From the NCBI RefSeq assembly GCF_000003815.2, contig NC_049988.1:13634119-13698118 (forward strand): 64,000 nucleotides of DNA, in the 5' to 3' direction. This DNA is from Branchiostoma floridae (Eukaryota; Chordata; Leptocardii; Amphioxiformes; Branchiostomatidae). The translations under genes and the position numbers were made by a program. The notes beneath the pieces were generated by a model that saw only the letters and a program-made list of their open reading frames with translations, did no database searches and was not told the DNA's origin. This document shows positions 1-15,000 of the stretch, piece after piece. The stretch's first letter is position 1; every line of letters begins with the position of its first letter.

Positions 1-7
1 TGTCAAT
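1..7 (+). CDS. 3' end of an upstream WxxW domain exon (partial)
   Basis: The window opens with bases that read Cys-Gln and the first base of a Cys codon, followed by a GTAAGC donor at base 8. This matches the end of the WxxW exon at 8623-8758, which also ends in phase 1 in the middle of the last cysteine codon. The rest of this domain lies upstream of the window. The call rests on seven bases and on phase match with the next exon (403). Confidence 0.55.
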
Positions 8-3000
8 GTAAGCCCTCATTTCCTTTTCTGTTGCACTGAAATAAAAGTGAATGCCTTCAAATCATATATTAACATTATCATGTATTGCTGTTGGCAAAAG
101 GTGACCCAACAGTGCCCTCATTTTTTTCTTCCCTTGCACTGAAACAATACAGTGAGTGCCTTTAGACCATCTATGAATTAATTCTGTTGGCAAGAGTAAC
201 CCAACAGAGGTACATTGTACATGCATGTAAACTTAAAGAAATTGTGTGAGGTTTCACTTTCTGTCCATGATAGCTTACTAATAAAAGGACTAAAATGTTT
301 CAGAGTAACATTCTTGTTAGATCAGAACTATTGACAAAGTACAGTAGTCACTACTTGTGACAAGGGAGAAAAATGTAGCTCACCCACCTTCCCGTTTTCC
401 AGGTGGTGAGGGAACCACCCAGGCACAGACCACCACCCCCACACCAACCGACGTCTTCAGCCACGAGACTATGACCCAGCCTCAGACCACTGGTGTTGTC
501 GGCAGTACCCAGACATCTAGTCAGACCACTAGTACGTATTCATTTGATGTTTTATCTTGTTATCATGGTATTATTGATTCTTTGTCAGTCATAAGTCTCT
601 CCAAAATCACCACACAGTGACAATTGTAGAAAAACATCACCAAGTGCTCCTTTCTGCAAGCAATAACAAAAGTACATGACACACTCTAAATAAGATAGAA
701 TTCATCTGTGTCTGTAATGTATACATTTAACTTGATTTAACTTGATCTACATCAAGAAAGTAACTCACCAAATGCTTGTAACTCACCCTCTTTTTATCTG
801 GGGTATTACATCTTACAGAAGTGTGATATCAGAATTGGTTCAAAGGTGTCTGGAAGTCAGAATCAAAAGTTGCTTTTTTTCACCAAATGTTTACATTGTA
901 CATGCTTGCACTCATTGCATCTTCTTTTACAGCTGGCTCCACCACCCCAACAACAACCCCTGTGTACAACGACGACTGTCCAGAAGGCACCATCTACTGG
1001 ACACCGTTCTACAACTCCGACACACCGACCACTGGCACTGATGGCGGAGACCACGAGACCTACCAGAGCATCGTGCAGGCTTACGGCGATGAGCTGAGGA
1101 TTTGTGACGAAGCTATGGTCGACAAAGTCCTGTGTCGCCATGTAAGTTGCAATAGTCTACTCCTTATTCCGCACCCCACACACGTTAAAGAACCCACCAC
1201 ACCTTTTGAAAAGGGTAGGGGCATGCCCCGGTGTGCGATGGTGCAAACCTTACAGCCGGCATCAAGAGAAAGAAGAAGAAGAAAGCATCTAGTCTCATAT
1301 TTGATTATGAAGATGAGATCAAGATATAGGTCGGCTGCCTTAAAAATCTTTTGGAAGAAAATACAAAATTTATTAGGTAATTAGTAGCATTCCTTTTATT
1401 TTTCCTGACTCTGAGGCTCTCTTAAAAGTAGCTAACATTTTTTCACACTCTCAGGCTGACTCTCATCTGCTGACCATCATGACCAACGATGAGCACGTTG
1501 AGTGCGACCTCCAGAACGGCCTGGTCTGCTTGAACAACATGCAGTCTGACGGGATGTGTGAGAACTACGAGATCTCCTTCCGCTGTAACTGCGCACCTGC
1601 AACAACCATAGCCGTCAGCACCACCACCCCTGTCGCCACCACCGGCGTCATCGGCACAACCAGCCCGCTGACCACCCTGGGTCACCTCACGACAACCACG
1701 CCACAGACAACTCAGGGCGTCGTCATCACCGAGACTCCCGGCGTGTCCACCACCCAGCAGGTCTTCACCGAGACCACCACCACCGTGCCCACATTCACAG
1801 ACATCGTCACCGGTGAAACAACAACCAAACCAGGGATGACAACTGGGTCAATCACAGAAGTCACTGCATCCACCACCATTGGTATTGAGACCACCAAGCC
1901 ACCCATGTCTACTGGCGTGGTGTCCACAGCTAGCACTACCAAGCCACCGATGTCTACTGGCATTGAAACCACAGCTAGCACTACCACCACTGGCCAGACT
2001 CCAACCATCGTCATTGGGGAGACTACAACCAAGCCACTGATGACAACTGGGTCTATCACAGAAACCACTGCCTCTACAACTATCGGTGTTCAGACCACCG
2101 AGCCAGGCATGTCTACTGGTGTGGTGACCACAGCTAGCACTACCAAGCCACCAATGTCTACTGGCATTGAAGTCACTACAACCACTACAACGACACCCAA
2201 GCCCACCACACCTGTTCAGACCACAACTGTGCCAGAGAACCCACTTTGTAAGTAAAACATTCCAGAATGATGCCTGAATTCTTTCTTTAAAGAAGCTTAC
2301 TGATATACGCATACTCGGGGTATACAATGTATATGTAACAGGGCACAACATTGTGGCTTATTATTATGTGAAGCATTTCTTGCTAGACTTGAGGGATAAC
2401 TAATGATACAATGTGCTACCACAGACTGTGTGGATGGCTGGACTCCGTTCATGAACAGCTACAGCCCCGACAACGTGGGTGACATTGAGACCTTCAGCAA
2501 CCTCAGGGAAATCTACGAGTTCTGCCCGGTCGAGATGATCGACGACATCGAATGCCGTGTCGCAGGTAAGCCAACTCCTCTTATCCTAGCCTGGCATCCA
2601 AACCTATACATGTTGCTGCCAAGCCTCTCCATCTTCTTGTGTGATAGGAAGAAGAGGATAGGCAGCTTAGATAGGTTTGGATACCAGGCTATGATTCCCA
2701 ACAATTGGTCAGACATCAGAGATCTTTTGTTTTCATGTCCTAGTTCACATAGAACAGTTTTGAAATTTCAATGTCAGAAGATTGTACCTTCCACCATTGC
2801 TTACACACATTGTGTTCAAGAATTGTCCTCCAAAGAGCTTTCTGATTTTCCATGTCAAATCAAATTTTTGTCTCTTTTCATTTTTTCATTCATCAATTGT
2901 TTTCTCATTTCATTTCATCTTTGTTTTGCCAACAGGCTTCAACTTCGACTACGCAATGGTGGGACAGAACGGTGTTCTCTGTGACGAGAACATCGGTTTC

Positions 3001-6000
3001 CTCTGTGACTCCTCTCAGCAGGACGGCACCTGTATGGACTACGAGATCAGGGTGCACTGCAGATGCTCTGGTAAGTTTGCAACGTCATTCTCCATCCATC
3101 AACTCAAAAAGGAAGTCAAAGTTTTGACACATACTTTGTCTTTAGTATAGGATTTTCCATTAAGCAAAAATTTAATGTCACTCATTGCTGTCTTCATATT
3201 TTTTGGTTTTACTTTTTTTGTCTATTACCTGCAAGTAAAATTAAAAGTGTCCAAAAAAGTTATTAGCATTAAGTATGATAATCTTAGAAGTTTTTAAAGA
3301 TTTTCAGTGTACTAATTTGTACTTTTATTAAGATTTTCTCTTCCTGTATGCTAAATGTTGAATGATCGTTGCCATTCATTGGTCATTATTAGCGCTTGTT
3401 GCAGACTTTGGTAACCTTCTTTTTCATGAGATTATTGTAGTAGTGACTAAATTAGTATAGTGACTTATTTCTAACTGCCTTGATTTGTGTTTCTCCCCTT
3501 ACAGAACAGCCTGTGACTACCCCTGGTACCGTCACAATCAGTACCACCGGTCAGGTCACCCTTACTGGTGTGGTAAGTACAGTACCTCTACCACTGCCCT
3601 ACCTTAGGCGTTAGACCCTTCCACAACTTTGTTGCATAGACACGTTTAGCAGATTTTCTCCATAGTTTGCGGACTTGTACAGCTACTGACATGTCCTCCA
3701 CTGTGTTTGATATGATCATTTTTAAGATGTTTCATCACATAGTGATTTTGAGTAGTCCTCTCGGTCATGTATACTGACTCTAACTGACAGTAACTACCGC
3801 TGCACTGCACTGATGTAAATTTGTCACCAGTAGTTATCATAGACCATGAATTGGCTTTAACATAGGTAGTAGATGCCAAAGTCAAAGTTATTATTTGGGT
3901 TTAGTCACTCAGCAGTATACTTTGTTCTCGTAAGAATTGGACTGTACTGAAGAGGGATTGAGCTAGCTTTCTGAATTTTGTTGTCTGGGCAATGAAGCAA
4001 GTTGTAACATAATGTGTCTGTATCTCAGGTCACTGAGCCTGTAACCGAGCCTACAACTGTCCAGGTCAGCACCACCACCAAGCCTGAGGAGGTCACCACA
4101 ACCAAGCCAGCTGAGGAGACAACACAGGTGTGCCTTCTGAGAATTGCTTGCAAACACAATTCTAGATGATGATAGAATTATTCATAGTTCTGTATAGAAT
4201 TACTTATAAACTTCTTTTTCGTACATAAAGCCTTCCTATTTGTGAGATAAGCATTTATCTGACCTGGTGATAAATGCTCACATTAAGCAACACGTTAGTT
4301 TACCGAGATAGAAATCAAAACAAAATTGTTGTATGTAACTCAAAGTTTTATCCATTCCAAAATAAGAATCAGTTCAGTTCAAAAGACGTAGCTGTGTATG
4401 TACAACAATTTTGTTTTGTCGTAATAGCCTAAGATGTATGTACTAGTAACTCAAAGTTTTATCCATTCCAAAATAAGAATTATTTCAGTTCAAAAGATGT
4501 AGTTGTGTAATACTATGTACAACAATTTTGTTTTGACGTAGTAGCCTAAGAATTTATTTGTGTCAAACCAATTGCTACATGTAATTTGCTTATTTTTCTC
4601 CTACAGACAAGCACTGTGAGCACCCTGGCTCCTGCTTACTGTCCACCCGGCTCCTCTGCATGGACACCCTTCATGTCTGCCGACAACCCGCTCGACGGAA
4701 ACGATGTTGAGACGATCAACGCCCTGCGTGAGAAGTACTCCTTCTGCGAGGACTACATGATCACCAACATTGCCTGCCGTCGTGAGGGAGACCATATCAC
4801 AGCTGACATGGTAAGGAAACAAGAATCAAAGTAAAACCTCTATCTATTTATTTATGGACCTTCAGGATGGTCCCTTTAGTTAACTGAGTACATTGTAACT
4901 AATTTTCAAAGGGAACTCTTACAAAAATATAGTTCAGGATACAAAAAAAGTTAAATTGCCAACCATGAATTTATATCACAGCTGACATGCTACGAAAACA
5001 AGAAAGTAACAATTTATTTATGAATCTTAAGGATAGTCCTTCCAATTAATTGATTTCCAAAGATAGAAATTTACATATAAAAATCATTTTTACCACCAGA
5101 TCCTTGTTCTTTCCAAAGTGCTGATGTTTGGAAAGCTACAGCAACTGTAGAATCGGTGCTTGAAACATGGTTAATTCCTAAAGCACTAAAAAGGGCAGAA
5201 ATGACAATGCTTTTGTATTAACTTGTTTGTGTCTATTTCTTTTTTCCAGACTGGTCAGAATGTGCTGTGCCACCCTCAGATGGGTCTGACTTGCTATTCT
5301 GATGACAACAATGGACAGAACTGTTACAACTTCGAGGTGTCTTTCTTCTGTGACTGCAACCGTAAGTATGCTGCTATGTCAGTCAATTGCATAACTGACT
5401 GACTGTAAATGGTTTCACCATATGATAACAGTTTTCATTGGGTTATATGTAGATATTGATGATAATTGGTGATCATGAGGCATTTAATGCATAAGCTGCA
5501 TCCGACAATGAAATTAAATGTGCATTCTACAACTAAGAATTTCTTTGTTTACATTTCTACATCTCATCCAATGAGTAATTGTGGAAGATATGTATTAGAC
5601 AGTAAGTAGAGAATACTAAAGGAAGTAAATTATGCTCACTTTAGACAGAGGTTCTTAAAATGTGGACTCCATTCAAATTTTGTTGTTTTTTTAACCACTC
5701 CAGTGCTCACAACAGCCTTTGCACCAACAACAACACGGCCTGTGACTGCCACCCAGGTGCTTACAACAACCAGGCCTTTTACAACCGCTACCCAGGCTAC
5801 AACAACAACAAAGCCCGGCATGACTACCCAGGCCACAACCACCACCAAGCCACAGACAACAACACAGGCTACTACAGCTACCACCAAGCCAACCACCATC
5901 CAGACTGTGTCTTACCCTGAGACTGAGACAACCACCAGTGCTGTTGGTACAACCACCAGTGCTGGTACCACCAAGCCAACCACCATCCAGACGGCAACTG

Positions 6001-9000
6001 TCCCTGGTACTGAGACACCACTCACAACCATTGGTACCGTGACAGGCTCTGAGACAACCACAATTGGCACTGTTACCACCAAGCCAACCACCTCTATTGG
6101 AACAGTGTCCATCCCTACCTCTGAGACAACCACTATTGCTGGTACCACCAAGCCTACCACCATCCAGACAGCAACTGTACCTGGTACTGAGACACCAGTC
6201 ACTACCATCGGTACCGTGACTGGGTCTGAGACAACCACCCAGTCTGTTGTTACCACCAAGCCAACCACCTCTATTGGCACAGTCTCTGTACCTACCTCTC
6301 AGACAACCACCATTGCTGGTACCGACAAGCCAACCACCATCCTGACAGGCACTGTCCCTGGTACTGAAGGAACAACCACCACCATTGGTACTTTCACCAC
6401 CAAGCCTACAACACAGGTAAACTTTGGTCCTGTTATTTTTGCATGTGGCCTTTTGTCAGTCCAAAACAATCAGCCATGACTTGAGAACTCTACATATCTC
6501 TACTAAAAATGCCTTAATTCTTTCCCTAGACGATGCAGACAGCTCCGCAGATTGCTTGCATCCAGCATGGCTGGTCTGACTGGATGAACGTCGATCGTCC
6601 CGACAATGGCAACAACGCTGGTGACATCGAGTCCATCGATGAGCTGAGGAAGTACTACACTTTCTGTGCCAACCCGACCTCCATCAAGTGCCGGGAGGTG
6701 GGCACCAACGCATTGTACGAGTAAGTGTCAGTCTTTGTTGCTTCCATGCTCTTTCGTTTGTCCATTTTTTACCTGAAAATCTACCCCATCACATTTGACA
6801 GGGCTATGGGAATTGCAAAATTCAACTGGTCTATATAAATTGTGTTGTTATCAAGAAACATGCATCAATGAAGGGTCAGATCCAGATAAAAAGATATGCC
6901 AAAAAGCACTTACTGAAGCAACTGGATGAGATTTTGGAAATGGTCAGATGTTTCTTCTATCTTCCACCAGTGTCGCTGACAAAAGATTGTGAATATTATC
7001 TAAAATGTCTGACCATTTCCAAAATCATATCCAGTTGCTTGGGTAACTTCTTTTTGAACTTCTTTTCTAACAGCCACTAAAAGGCAGTGAATGCTACCTG
7101 GACTTCTATATTACCAGGAAAACACCAGGGTCGTTAGTCATTTAGGGCTGGTCGGCTGATCAATTTTGATACTGTTTGTTGGGCGTTAACATGAGACGTG
7201 TGCATTTTTCCCGCAGTGCCACTGGTGATGGCGGAAATGTCTGTAACCTGGTGACTGGCTTCCAGTGCACCAACGACTTCCAGTGGGATGCCATGTGCTC
7301 CGACTACGAAGTCAGCGTCTACTGCGACTGCCAACGTAAGTCAATTAGCTTTTAAATTGCTTTCTGGCATTTTAGTAGCCATCATTTCAGTAGCACTTGG
7401 CTTATAGACCAAGTGTGTAATTTGCAATCCAAATTATGAAAAAGGTTGTTCAAAACTTAAACTAACCTTTTTATGTTATATTTCCTACAGCGGTAACTAC
7501 CATCCAGACTCTCCCCACCACACAGACCATGACCACAGGTAAGCCACCCAGAAGTTATGCTTTAACTTTTCAATGACTTGGGATGGGTTCTAGAAAACTG
7601 CAGTTTAACGGAATATCTATGGTACATGACATTGCATCGTTAATGTTAAAAGTGATTTTTGATTGTCATTTAAATTTTATGTCTACTACTAACAGTCAAT
7701 ACACTTGTCCAGAGAATCAACTTCAAGTTGTCACAATGACTAGAATATGTAAGCATGGCATCTTAAGTGCCCATGTTTTGCATGAAGAAAATCAGACTAA
7801 GTCTTATGCTTTTCTCCTTTAGCCTCTCAGCCACCTGTTGTCACAACAACCCAGAAGCCAACCACACAGCAGCCTACAACTGGTAAGTTCTGTACTCCTT
7901 TTTCATATACTTTTAGCTAAAGAAAAAGATTATCTTAGACATTTACCAATATCTTCAATATTGATTGCCACAATATCTTCAAGTAATGTTACATTGTAAT
8001 AAGAAATAGATCTATACTTAGTCTCCCAGCGGGATAACCAATATTTTTTACAAATGTTGACCTGCCCCCCTCCCCACTCTAGTCCAACAGAACCCAGACC
8101 TGTGTGTGGATGGCTGGACCACATGGATGAGCTCTGACGAGCCAGGCAGCCCAAGCGACACCACGGAGGGAGATGAGGAGACCTTCCCCAGCCTGGTCGC
8201 CGCTGGGTACAACATCTGCGGTGGCAACCAGAACATGGTTACTGCCATCGAGTGCCGCGAGGTAAAACCAGAAACTTGCTTTTTTTTAATGCTTCTTTCA
8301 ATTAGTTTCTTGAACTCAGAATGCAAGATCCTACATTTATGTACTTAGAGTAGGGTATAGTATTGAGAGTTATACCCTTGAATTTAATATTCAAAAGTGT
8401 CATGATGCTAACTTAAGATAAGTTTTCTGAACATTAACAACATCATTTACAGTGTTTGGCCTAATAATGCATACGTTAATATCAGATGGGTTTGTATTAA
8501 TTAGTGTTCAAAACAACCATGCTAACTTTAGATTATAGCCATCTTAATATTATTACTATCACTTATGTTTTTTTGCCTTCTTCATATGATAACTTTATGG
8601 ATTAAATTTTGTATCCCCATAGATTGCTACTGGTGCCGACTGGCAGAGCTCTGGTGCACTTGGCATGCGCTGCGACCTGTACAACTGGTTCTACTGCCGC
8701 AACGCTTTCAACTACCCCGTGGGCTGTGAGGACTATGAAATCAGGGTGTACTGTCAATGTAAGTCCCTCCAAACAACTTACAGAATTCTGTTTGTACAGT
8801 AGTTGTACAGTATTACTAATCACTTTGTCATTTTAAGAGTGGCTTGAAAACTTTTTTTCTGTTTTGTATCTGTCAAAGAGGTAGCCTTTGTTGCTAATAG
8901 ACTCTGATGGTTTTAATAAAATTGATATTGAATTTGTACAATTATATTATTTCGGCTTAAATATGTCATTATAATGAATGATTTGTTTTGTTTGACATGA

Positions 9001-12000
9001 TACAGGTAGCGAGACAACCACCACTTCTACCACCACCACTAAGCCCATCACAATCACAGAGAGCACCACCACTAAGCCAGTGGTCTCCTCGACTGTTGCT
9101 GTTCAGACCACACCAGTTACAACAACAAGTATGTCTCAATCTCTCAACATCATTTAATGTCTTTGGGTAATATATGATTGTTTATCAGTGAACGTAGAAC
9201 AAAAAGGTAGAATGGCTTAAAACTCAATGTACGAAAAGTACGCTTCATGATAAATTTTGTGTATGTTTGAATAGTCTATGGCTCCAAAGAAATGGCTGTC
9301 ATTGTGCATTTTGTAGAGTTTGATTTCATGAAAATAAAGCATAACTAACAGTCACTGACGAAAGTCAGTGACTGCTACCTAAACGTCTGATGTTTCCCAA
9401 ATCATATCCAGTAGCTTGATTAACTGCTATTTGGCATAGCTTATTACATGGATGACTAATCTTCATCAACATAACCAGCAGTGTCATTCAGTCGCACCAT
9501 ATCCATAACACATTTCCGTTACTTTCTCAGCTGCTGGAGTTTCCACCTTTGCCCCCATCTGTACTGATGAGATGCACGGCTGGACTCCTTGGATGAACTC
9601 CTTCTACCCCAACCCCGCCACTGGCGGTGACTTCGAGACCTTTGACAACCTGAGGGAGAAGTTCAAGTTCTGTGCCAACGAGGACATCATCAGCATTGAG
9701 TGAGTACTGTAGTTGAAAATAAGTAATGTTATCTGTTTTGCTATTCTCTCCACAAGTTGAAAATTTCACACTCCTTCAACAACTTGTTGTTTCTGCATTT
9801 TATGCTACAGATTAAGCCATCATCATGATGGTTTTGATCACTTCTTTAGTAGAAGGCAAGACACCACAAAATTTAATTTCCTAATAAGACTTTTATTCTA
9901 TTTGAGCAAGTACTGCAGCTATGAGGACTCTGTTCTACTTGGTCGTCTAGGATATGGCCATTGGACATTGAATTTCCTTGAACAATAACATGTTGAAAGC
10001 AGTCAATGCTGAAAATAACTACAAAAAGTATTGTTTCAATAAGTTCTTATTAGTGGTAAATTGTAAGATGAGGCAAAATGTGATTTATACTACCATTTTC
10101 TTCCTTTGAATATTTATAATTTGAACAAACTTGTATCATAAAACTGTTAATTTTCATTGACTAGGTGCCGCGACTCTGCCACTGGGCTGCCATTTGACCA
10201 GACCGGCCAGAATGGCGTGAAGTGCGACATCAACAGCGGTCTGCAGTGTCTGAACACTCAGCAGTTCCCCATCCCAGCCTGCGCTGACTACGAGATCAGG
10301 GTCTACTGTCTCTGCAGGGGTAGGTCACATCAGATAATAAAAGTACCAGTATATGTAGAGGCTATATAGACCAGCAAGTCCAAGAATTGATTACCAAAAT
10401 TTCAACTTATAAAAAGTATTTAGTTGATCTAATCCAAGTCATATGCCATGCATGTACATGTATCATGTTACAATATTGTGTATTGGTCAAAAAAACAAAG
10501 TGGAATCATTCCTGATAAAGTAATACATTTTATTGTTAAATTTGTATGTCCTGGTTGGTGTGAAATTAATCTTTTTTATGTTCATTTTTACAGAGGAGAC
10601 AACTGTTGTTACTCCTATTGTCCTGACCACAACAACCAAGCCAGTCACTCAGACTAGCCAGTTCACCACCTCTCAGACCACCACAACCATTGGTGTTGAG
10701 CAGACCACAACCAAGCCAGTCACTGAGACTAGCCAGTTCACCACCTCTCAGGCCACTACAACCAAGCCCATCACACAGACCAGTGAGTTCACCACACAGC
10801 CAGAGCAGACTACCACAACCATTGGCGTGGTGGAGACAACAACGAAGCCAGTCACTGCCACCAGCGAGGTTACAACCACCAAGCCGGTGACACAGACTGA
10901 GTTCACCACACTGAAGCCAACCACAGCAACAGCTACTGCCACTGTGCCTGCCAACCCGACCACCACCAAGCCCATCTCCACAGCTGAGACAACAACCGGT
11001 GTCACTGGTACAACAACCATTGCAGGTGAAGAGTCTACAACCACCCTGCCCATTGGTACCCTGCCAACTGAGAAGCCAACCACAACCAAGCCCCTCACCA
11101 CTGCTGGGGAAACCACCACCACCATTGCCAGTGGCACCACCACACCAACCATCCAAACTGAGATCATCACTCAGCCACCAACCACAGAGCACTCCACTGA
11201 GGTGCAGGTCCTGACAACAACCACGGCTGCAACCACCACAACCAAACCAGCCACCACCACCAAGCCAGTCTCGACCCAGGTTGTCACAGAGCCGACCACT
11301 GGCATGACAACGAGCTCTCAGGTCTTCACAACTCAGTCTGTTTCTGAGGAGACTACCACTCTGGAGGCTACAACCACCAAGCCTATCACCCAGGTAAGCT
11401 GCACTTGTTATTACTTCACTCCTTACTTCAAGAAAATGCCATTCAAAGAGGTTTTTCACACAATAGTAACAGAGTACAAAACAATTTGATTAAAAAAGGG
11501 CAATGATGTTACTGAGGAATATTCAAAATGATTATCATAAACTGTTGTTACTGGTTCACCATTATGTGACTATGAGTCAGAGTTGGTAAGGGGAATGCAT
11601 TTGAACACAAGTTCATGCCTGGAGGCTAATTCCAAGTACAAATGTACAGAAGCATAGGGAACATGTGACAATGAACAGTGAAACTGTTATAATTGTAAAA
11701 AGAGACTACTTGAATACCAGTGTTAGCTCTATCTGGGCAGGTTGGGTTTGACTACTTAATTGGAAGCAGAGGAAGACAAAGAGCCCTTACGCTACTTTCT
11801 CTATAGTTTGTGGGTTCTGTGTTCTTTTTTTAATGCTCATGAAGGCTCAAAATGACTTTTTTTTCACATTTCCACAGACGTTCTCCACAACAACCACCCC
11901 AGCATCCACCTTCGCTCCTCAGTGTCTGCAGGATGGCTACACTCCATGGTTCAACCTGGACAAGCCAAACCAGGTTGGTAACAGCTTTTTTTATCAGTTG

Positions 12001-15000
12001 CATGTTGTTGTTTTTTTGCTTCCTTGTTCACAAGAAAGAGTCGCTCATTTCTTTACGTGTCCTGAAATACTTAGGTTTCTTGTAGTTGTTCTTAGTGTCA
12101 TCAGCAGAAGTTGTTAAGACTTAGTGGCTGTACTTGGTTCAGCTGTTTCTTTCCAATAGATTTCCTAACACATTAAATATTTCCTCTTTTACATATAGAT
12201 AATGACATACATAATCTTTAATTAAGAATGTCTTACAAAGTCTGATGCACCAAGGCATTTCCTTGCTAGTACCCATCTAACGAAGGGTCATGAGACAAAG
12301 GGCTAGGATTTTTAGAATTAAAGATGATTTTAAACCCTCTTGTCAAACTTCAGTCTCCAGATGATGTTGGTGACATCGAGACCCTGGACCAGATCCGTGA
12401 GCAGTTCATCTTCTGTGAGGATGACATGATCACCAAGGTTGAGTGCCAGATGAGCATGGGTAATGGCCAGGGCATCCCGTCCCAGAACACCGGTCAGCAG
12501 GTCACCTGTGACATCACCAATGGCCTGACCTGTCTGAACGCTGCTAACCAGCCAACCGGCTGCTACGACTACGAGATCCGCTTCTACTGTCTGTGCAGCG
12601 GTGAGAGAAACCTTCTTCCGTCATAGTTGATACAGCCAACATTCCACCATAGTCATTTTCATGTTGCTTGGATATTTTTAGTTCTTTGTATACAAACACA
12701 TGATTTCTACCTACCATAATTTGGGTAGTACGTTTTTTGGGCTTGTAATGACTACTAATTTACAGACTTTTGTGATAGTTTTGAAATCCATACGTAACAG
12801 TATCTACTAGTAATAATTGTACTTTGTATGTATTTTCATAACTTTTCGCATTTGTTTCCAAATGCTAGGCACCACTCCACAGACCACCACCGCCCAGACC
12901 ACAGCAACTCAGACCACCATTGGACAGACCAGCACAGGGCAGACCACCCCCAAGCCTGTCTCCACCACAACCATTGGAGAGGTCACCTCCGTCCCGACAA
13001 CACCGGGCACCACAGCTGTCACCCTGCCACCCCTCTGCCTGGAGAACGTGGCCTACTGGACACCATACATGAACATGGACCGTCCCAACACTAACAACAA
13101 CGGTGGTGACATCGAAACTCTGGAGGCACTTCGTCAGTAGTAAGTTGTTGTTTTTTATTGTATTTTTTTCATTTGTTTAAAGAGGATTAGACAGAAAGCA
13201 AGCACTCTTACACATAAACAAAAATAAGGACACACATACAACGCTACAAACACTGAATAACAAAGTCAAGTTCAGTTCAGTTCAAAAGATAATGATAATT
13301 ACACAAAAATGAACAAGGAATCAAATAAAAGAATGACGTGCAGCTGGTATACAAACTTACATGTAGGTATGATCAAATGACCAAATAAAGCTAAAAACGA
13401 CCTGTCTGTTGGATGAACTTAGATACAACATCAAGTACATGTATTAAGTTACCTCTGACTGTTGAGTGTTGAAATAGTACAAAGATTTAAATTATACTGT
13501 TTCCTAGTGTAGAATATTGAATAGCTTCACAAGCACTCCAAAGAGGAGGTTGACAAACTAAACTGAATACTGATCATATTCCTGATATCTTTTGCCCAAC
13601 AGCTACAGCATCTGTCCAGTTGAGATGATTGATGATGTGGAGTGTCTGGAAGCTGCCACCATGACTGCTCCATCCCAGGGCAGTGCTGTCATGTGCAGCC
13701 CTACCCTCGGTCTGATCTGTCTGAACTCCATGGTTCCTAACAGTGACTGTGAGGACTACGTGGTCAGGTTCCACTGTGCCTGTGGACCAGGTGAGAAACA
13801 ACTTTTTAGTTAGTCTTTCATAATAACAACACCACCTGTGCAATGGTCTAGGGTACAGTGTTTGCCTTACATGTAGAAGGTCAGGGGCTCATACCAAAGA
13901 CTTCAAAAATGGTGCATACTGCTTCCTGTGCTTAGCACACAAGAGTATGGCAGAGGAACACACTCCACTATACCTGTAATATAGACTGCTGTGGTCTACT
14001 GTGACCCTACAGTAGTAGTCTGTTGGCTATGGAAGATGACATCATACCTGTAGACAAAAAGTTTTTTTAACTTTTGTAATGCAAGACCTTGAGACAGAGA
14101 CAGTGCATTATGATTAAAAGACATTTAAAGCTCCAGCAAACTGAAAAATTAATGGTTCTAGTGACTTACTACATTGCTCCAGATTTATTGATCATCTTCC
14201 ATGCTTGTATGTACACAGAGACTACCACAGCTACACAGACCACTGGCCAGACCACCACTGCTCAGCAGACAACCACCACTGGCAAGCCGGGCACCCTCAC
14301 CCCAACTATTCAGACCTCCACTCTCAAGCCAGTGACCACCACCTTCGGTGAGATCACACCAACAGATGAGGTCGTCACTTTCACAACCTCCACCTCTCAG
14401 GAGCCATCTACCACCATCGGTGTGCAAACCACAACCAAGCCTGGTGTTGTTACTCAGACCAGCATTGTGACTGAGAAGCCCACAACCACAGCTGGTGTGA
14501 CTACCACTGGAACAACCACCATCCAGACCAAGCCAACCACTCCTGTCACAACCACCGCTGCAAACAACGAGCCATGCAGGGTAAGTCCTTTTTGTTTTCA
14601 TTTTCTTGTAATGGTAAGAGGCAAACTGAAAATGTAAAGGTAAAAGGCAAATTTTATGTCAACACACTGGAAAGTCTGTAGCCTTTTGTTTGTTAACTGT
14701 GTCAAAGAAAGTATTTTTGTTCACAAAGTTGAAATTAGGTTTGTGTATGTGTGTGGTTTGTATGAGTGTGTATGCTTTGAAAGTTCGGCTGATATAAGAC
14801 ATCTGCATTGTCTTATTTTTTTAAGTCTCAGATTCTAAATCTTACCACACCTATTTCCAGGAGCCTATGGGTCTGGAGAATGGCCTGGTCAAGCCAGACC
14901 AGATCACTGCCTCCTCTCACCTGGATGACCAGCACAAGCCTGAGGACGGTGTCCTGAACAACCCAACTGGTTCCTGGAGGCCAGTCACCAATGACCAGAC

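Noticed and set aside
6868-7080. Open frame of about 70 codons in the W4 intron
   Set aside because: It lies on a MITE-like inverted repeat, with no domain similarity to the gene and no need for it in phase continuity.
10566-11459. Long minus-strand open frame (about 297 codons) opposite a PTS exon
   Set aside because: Antisense of ACC/ACA/CAG repeats gives Gly/Ser/Cys- or Val-rich frames without stops. Same effect is seen opposite every PTS exon (1712-2068, 26701-27549, 43613-44119, 54194-55120). No splice or domain support.
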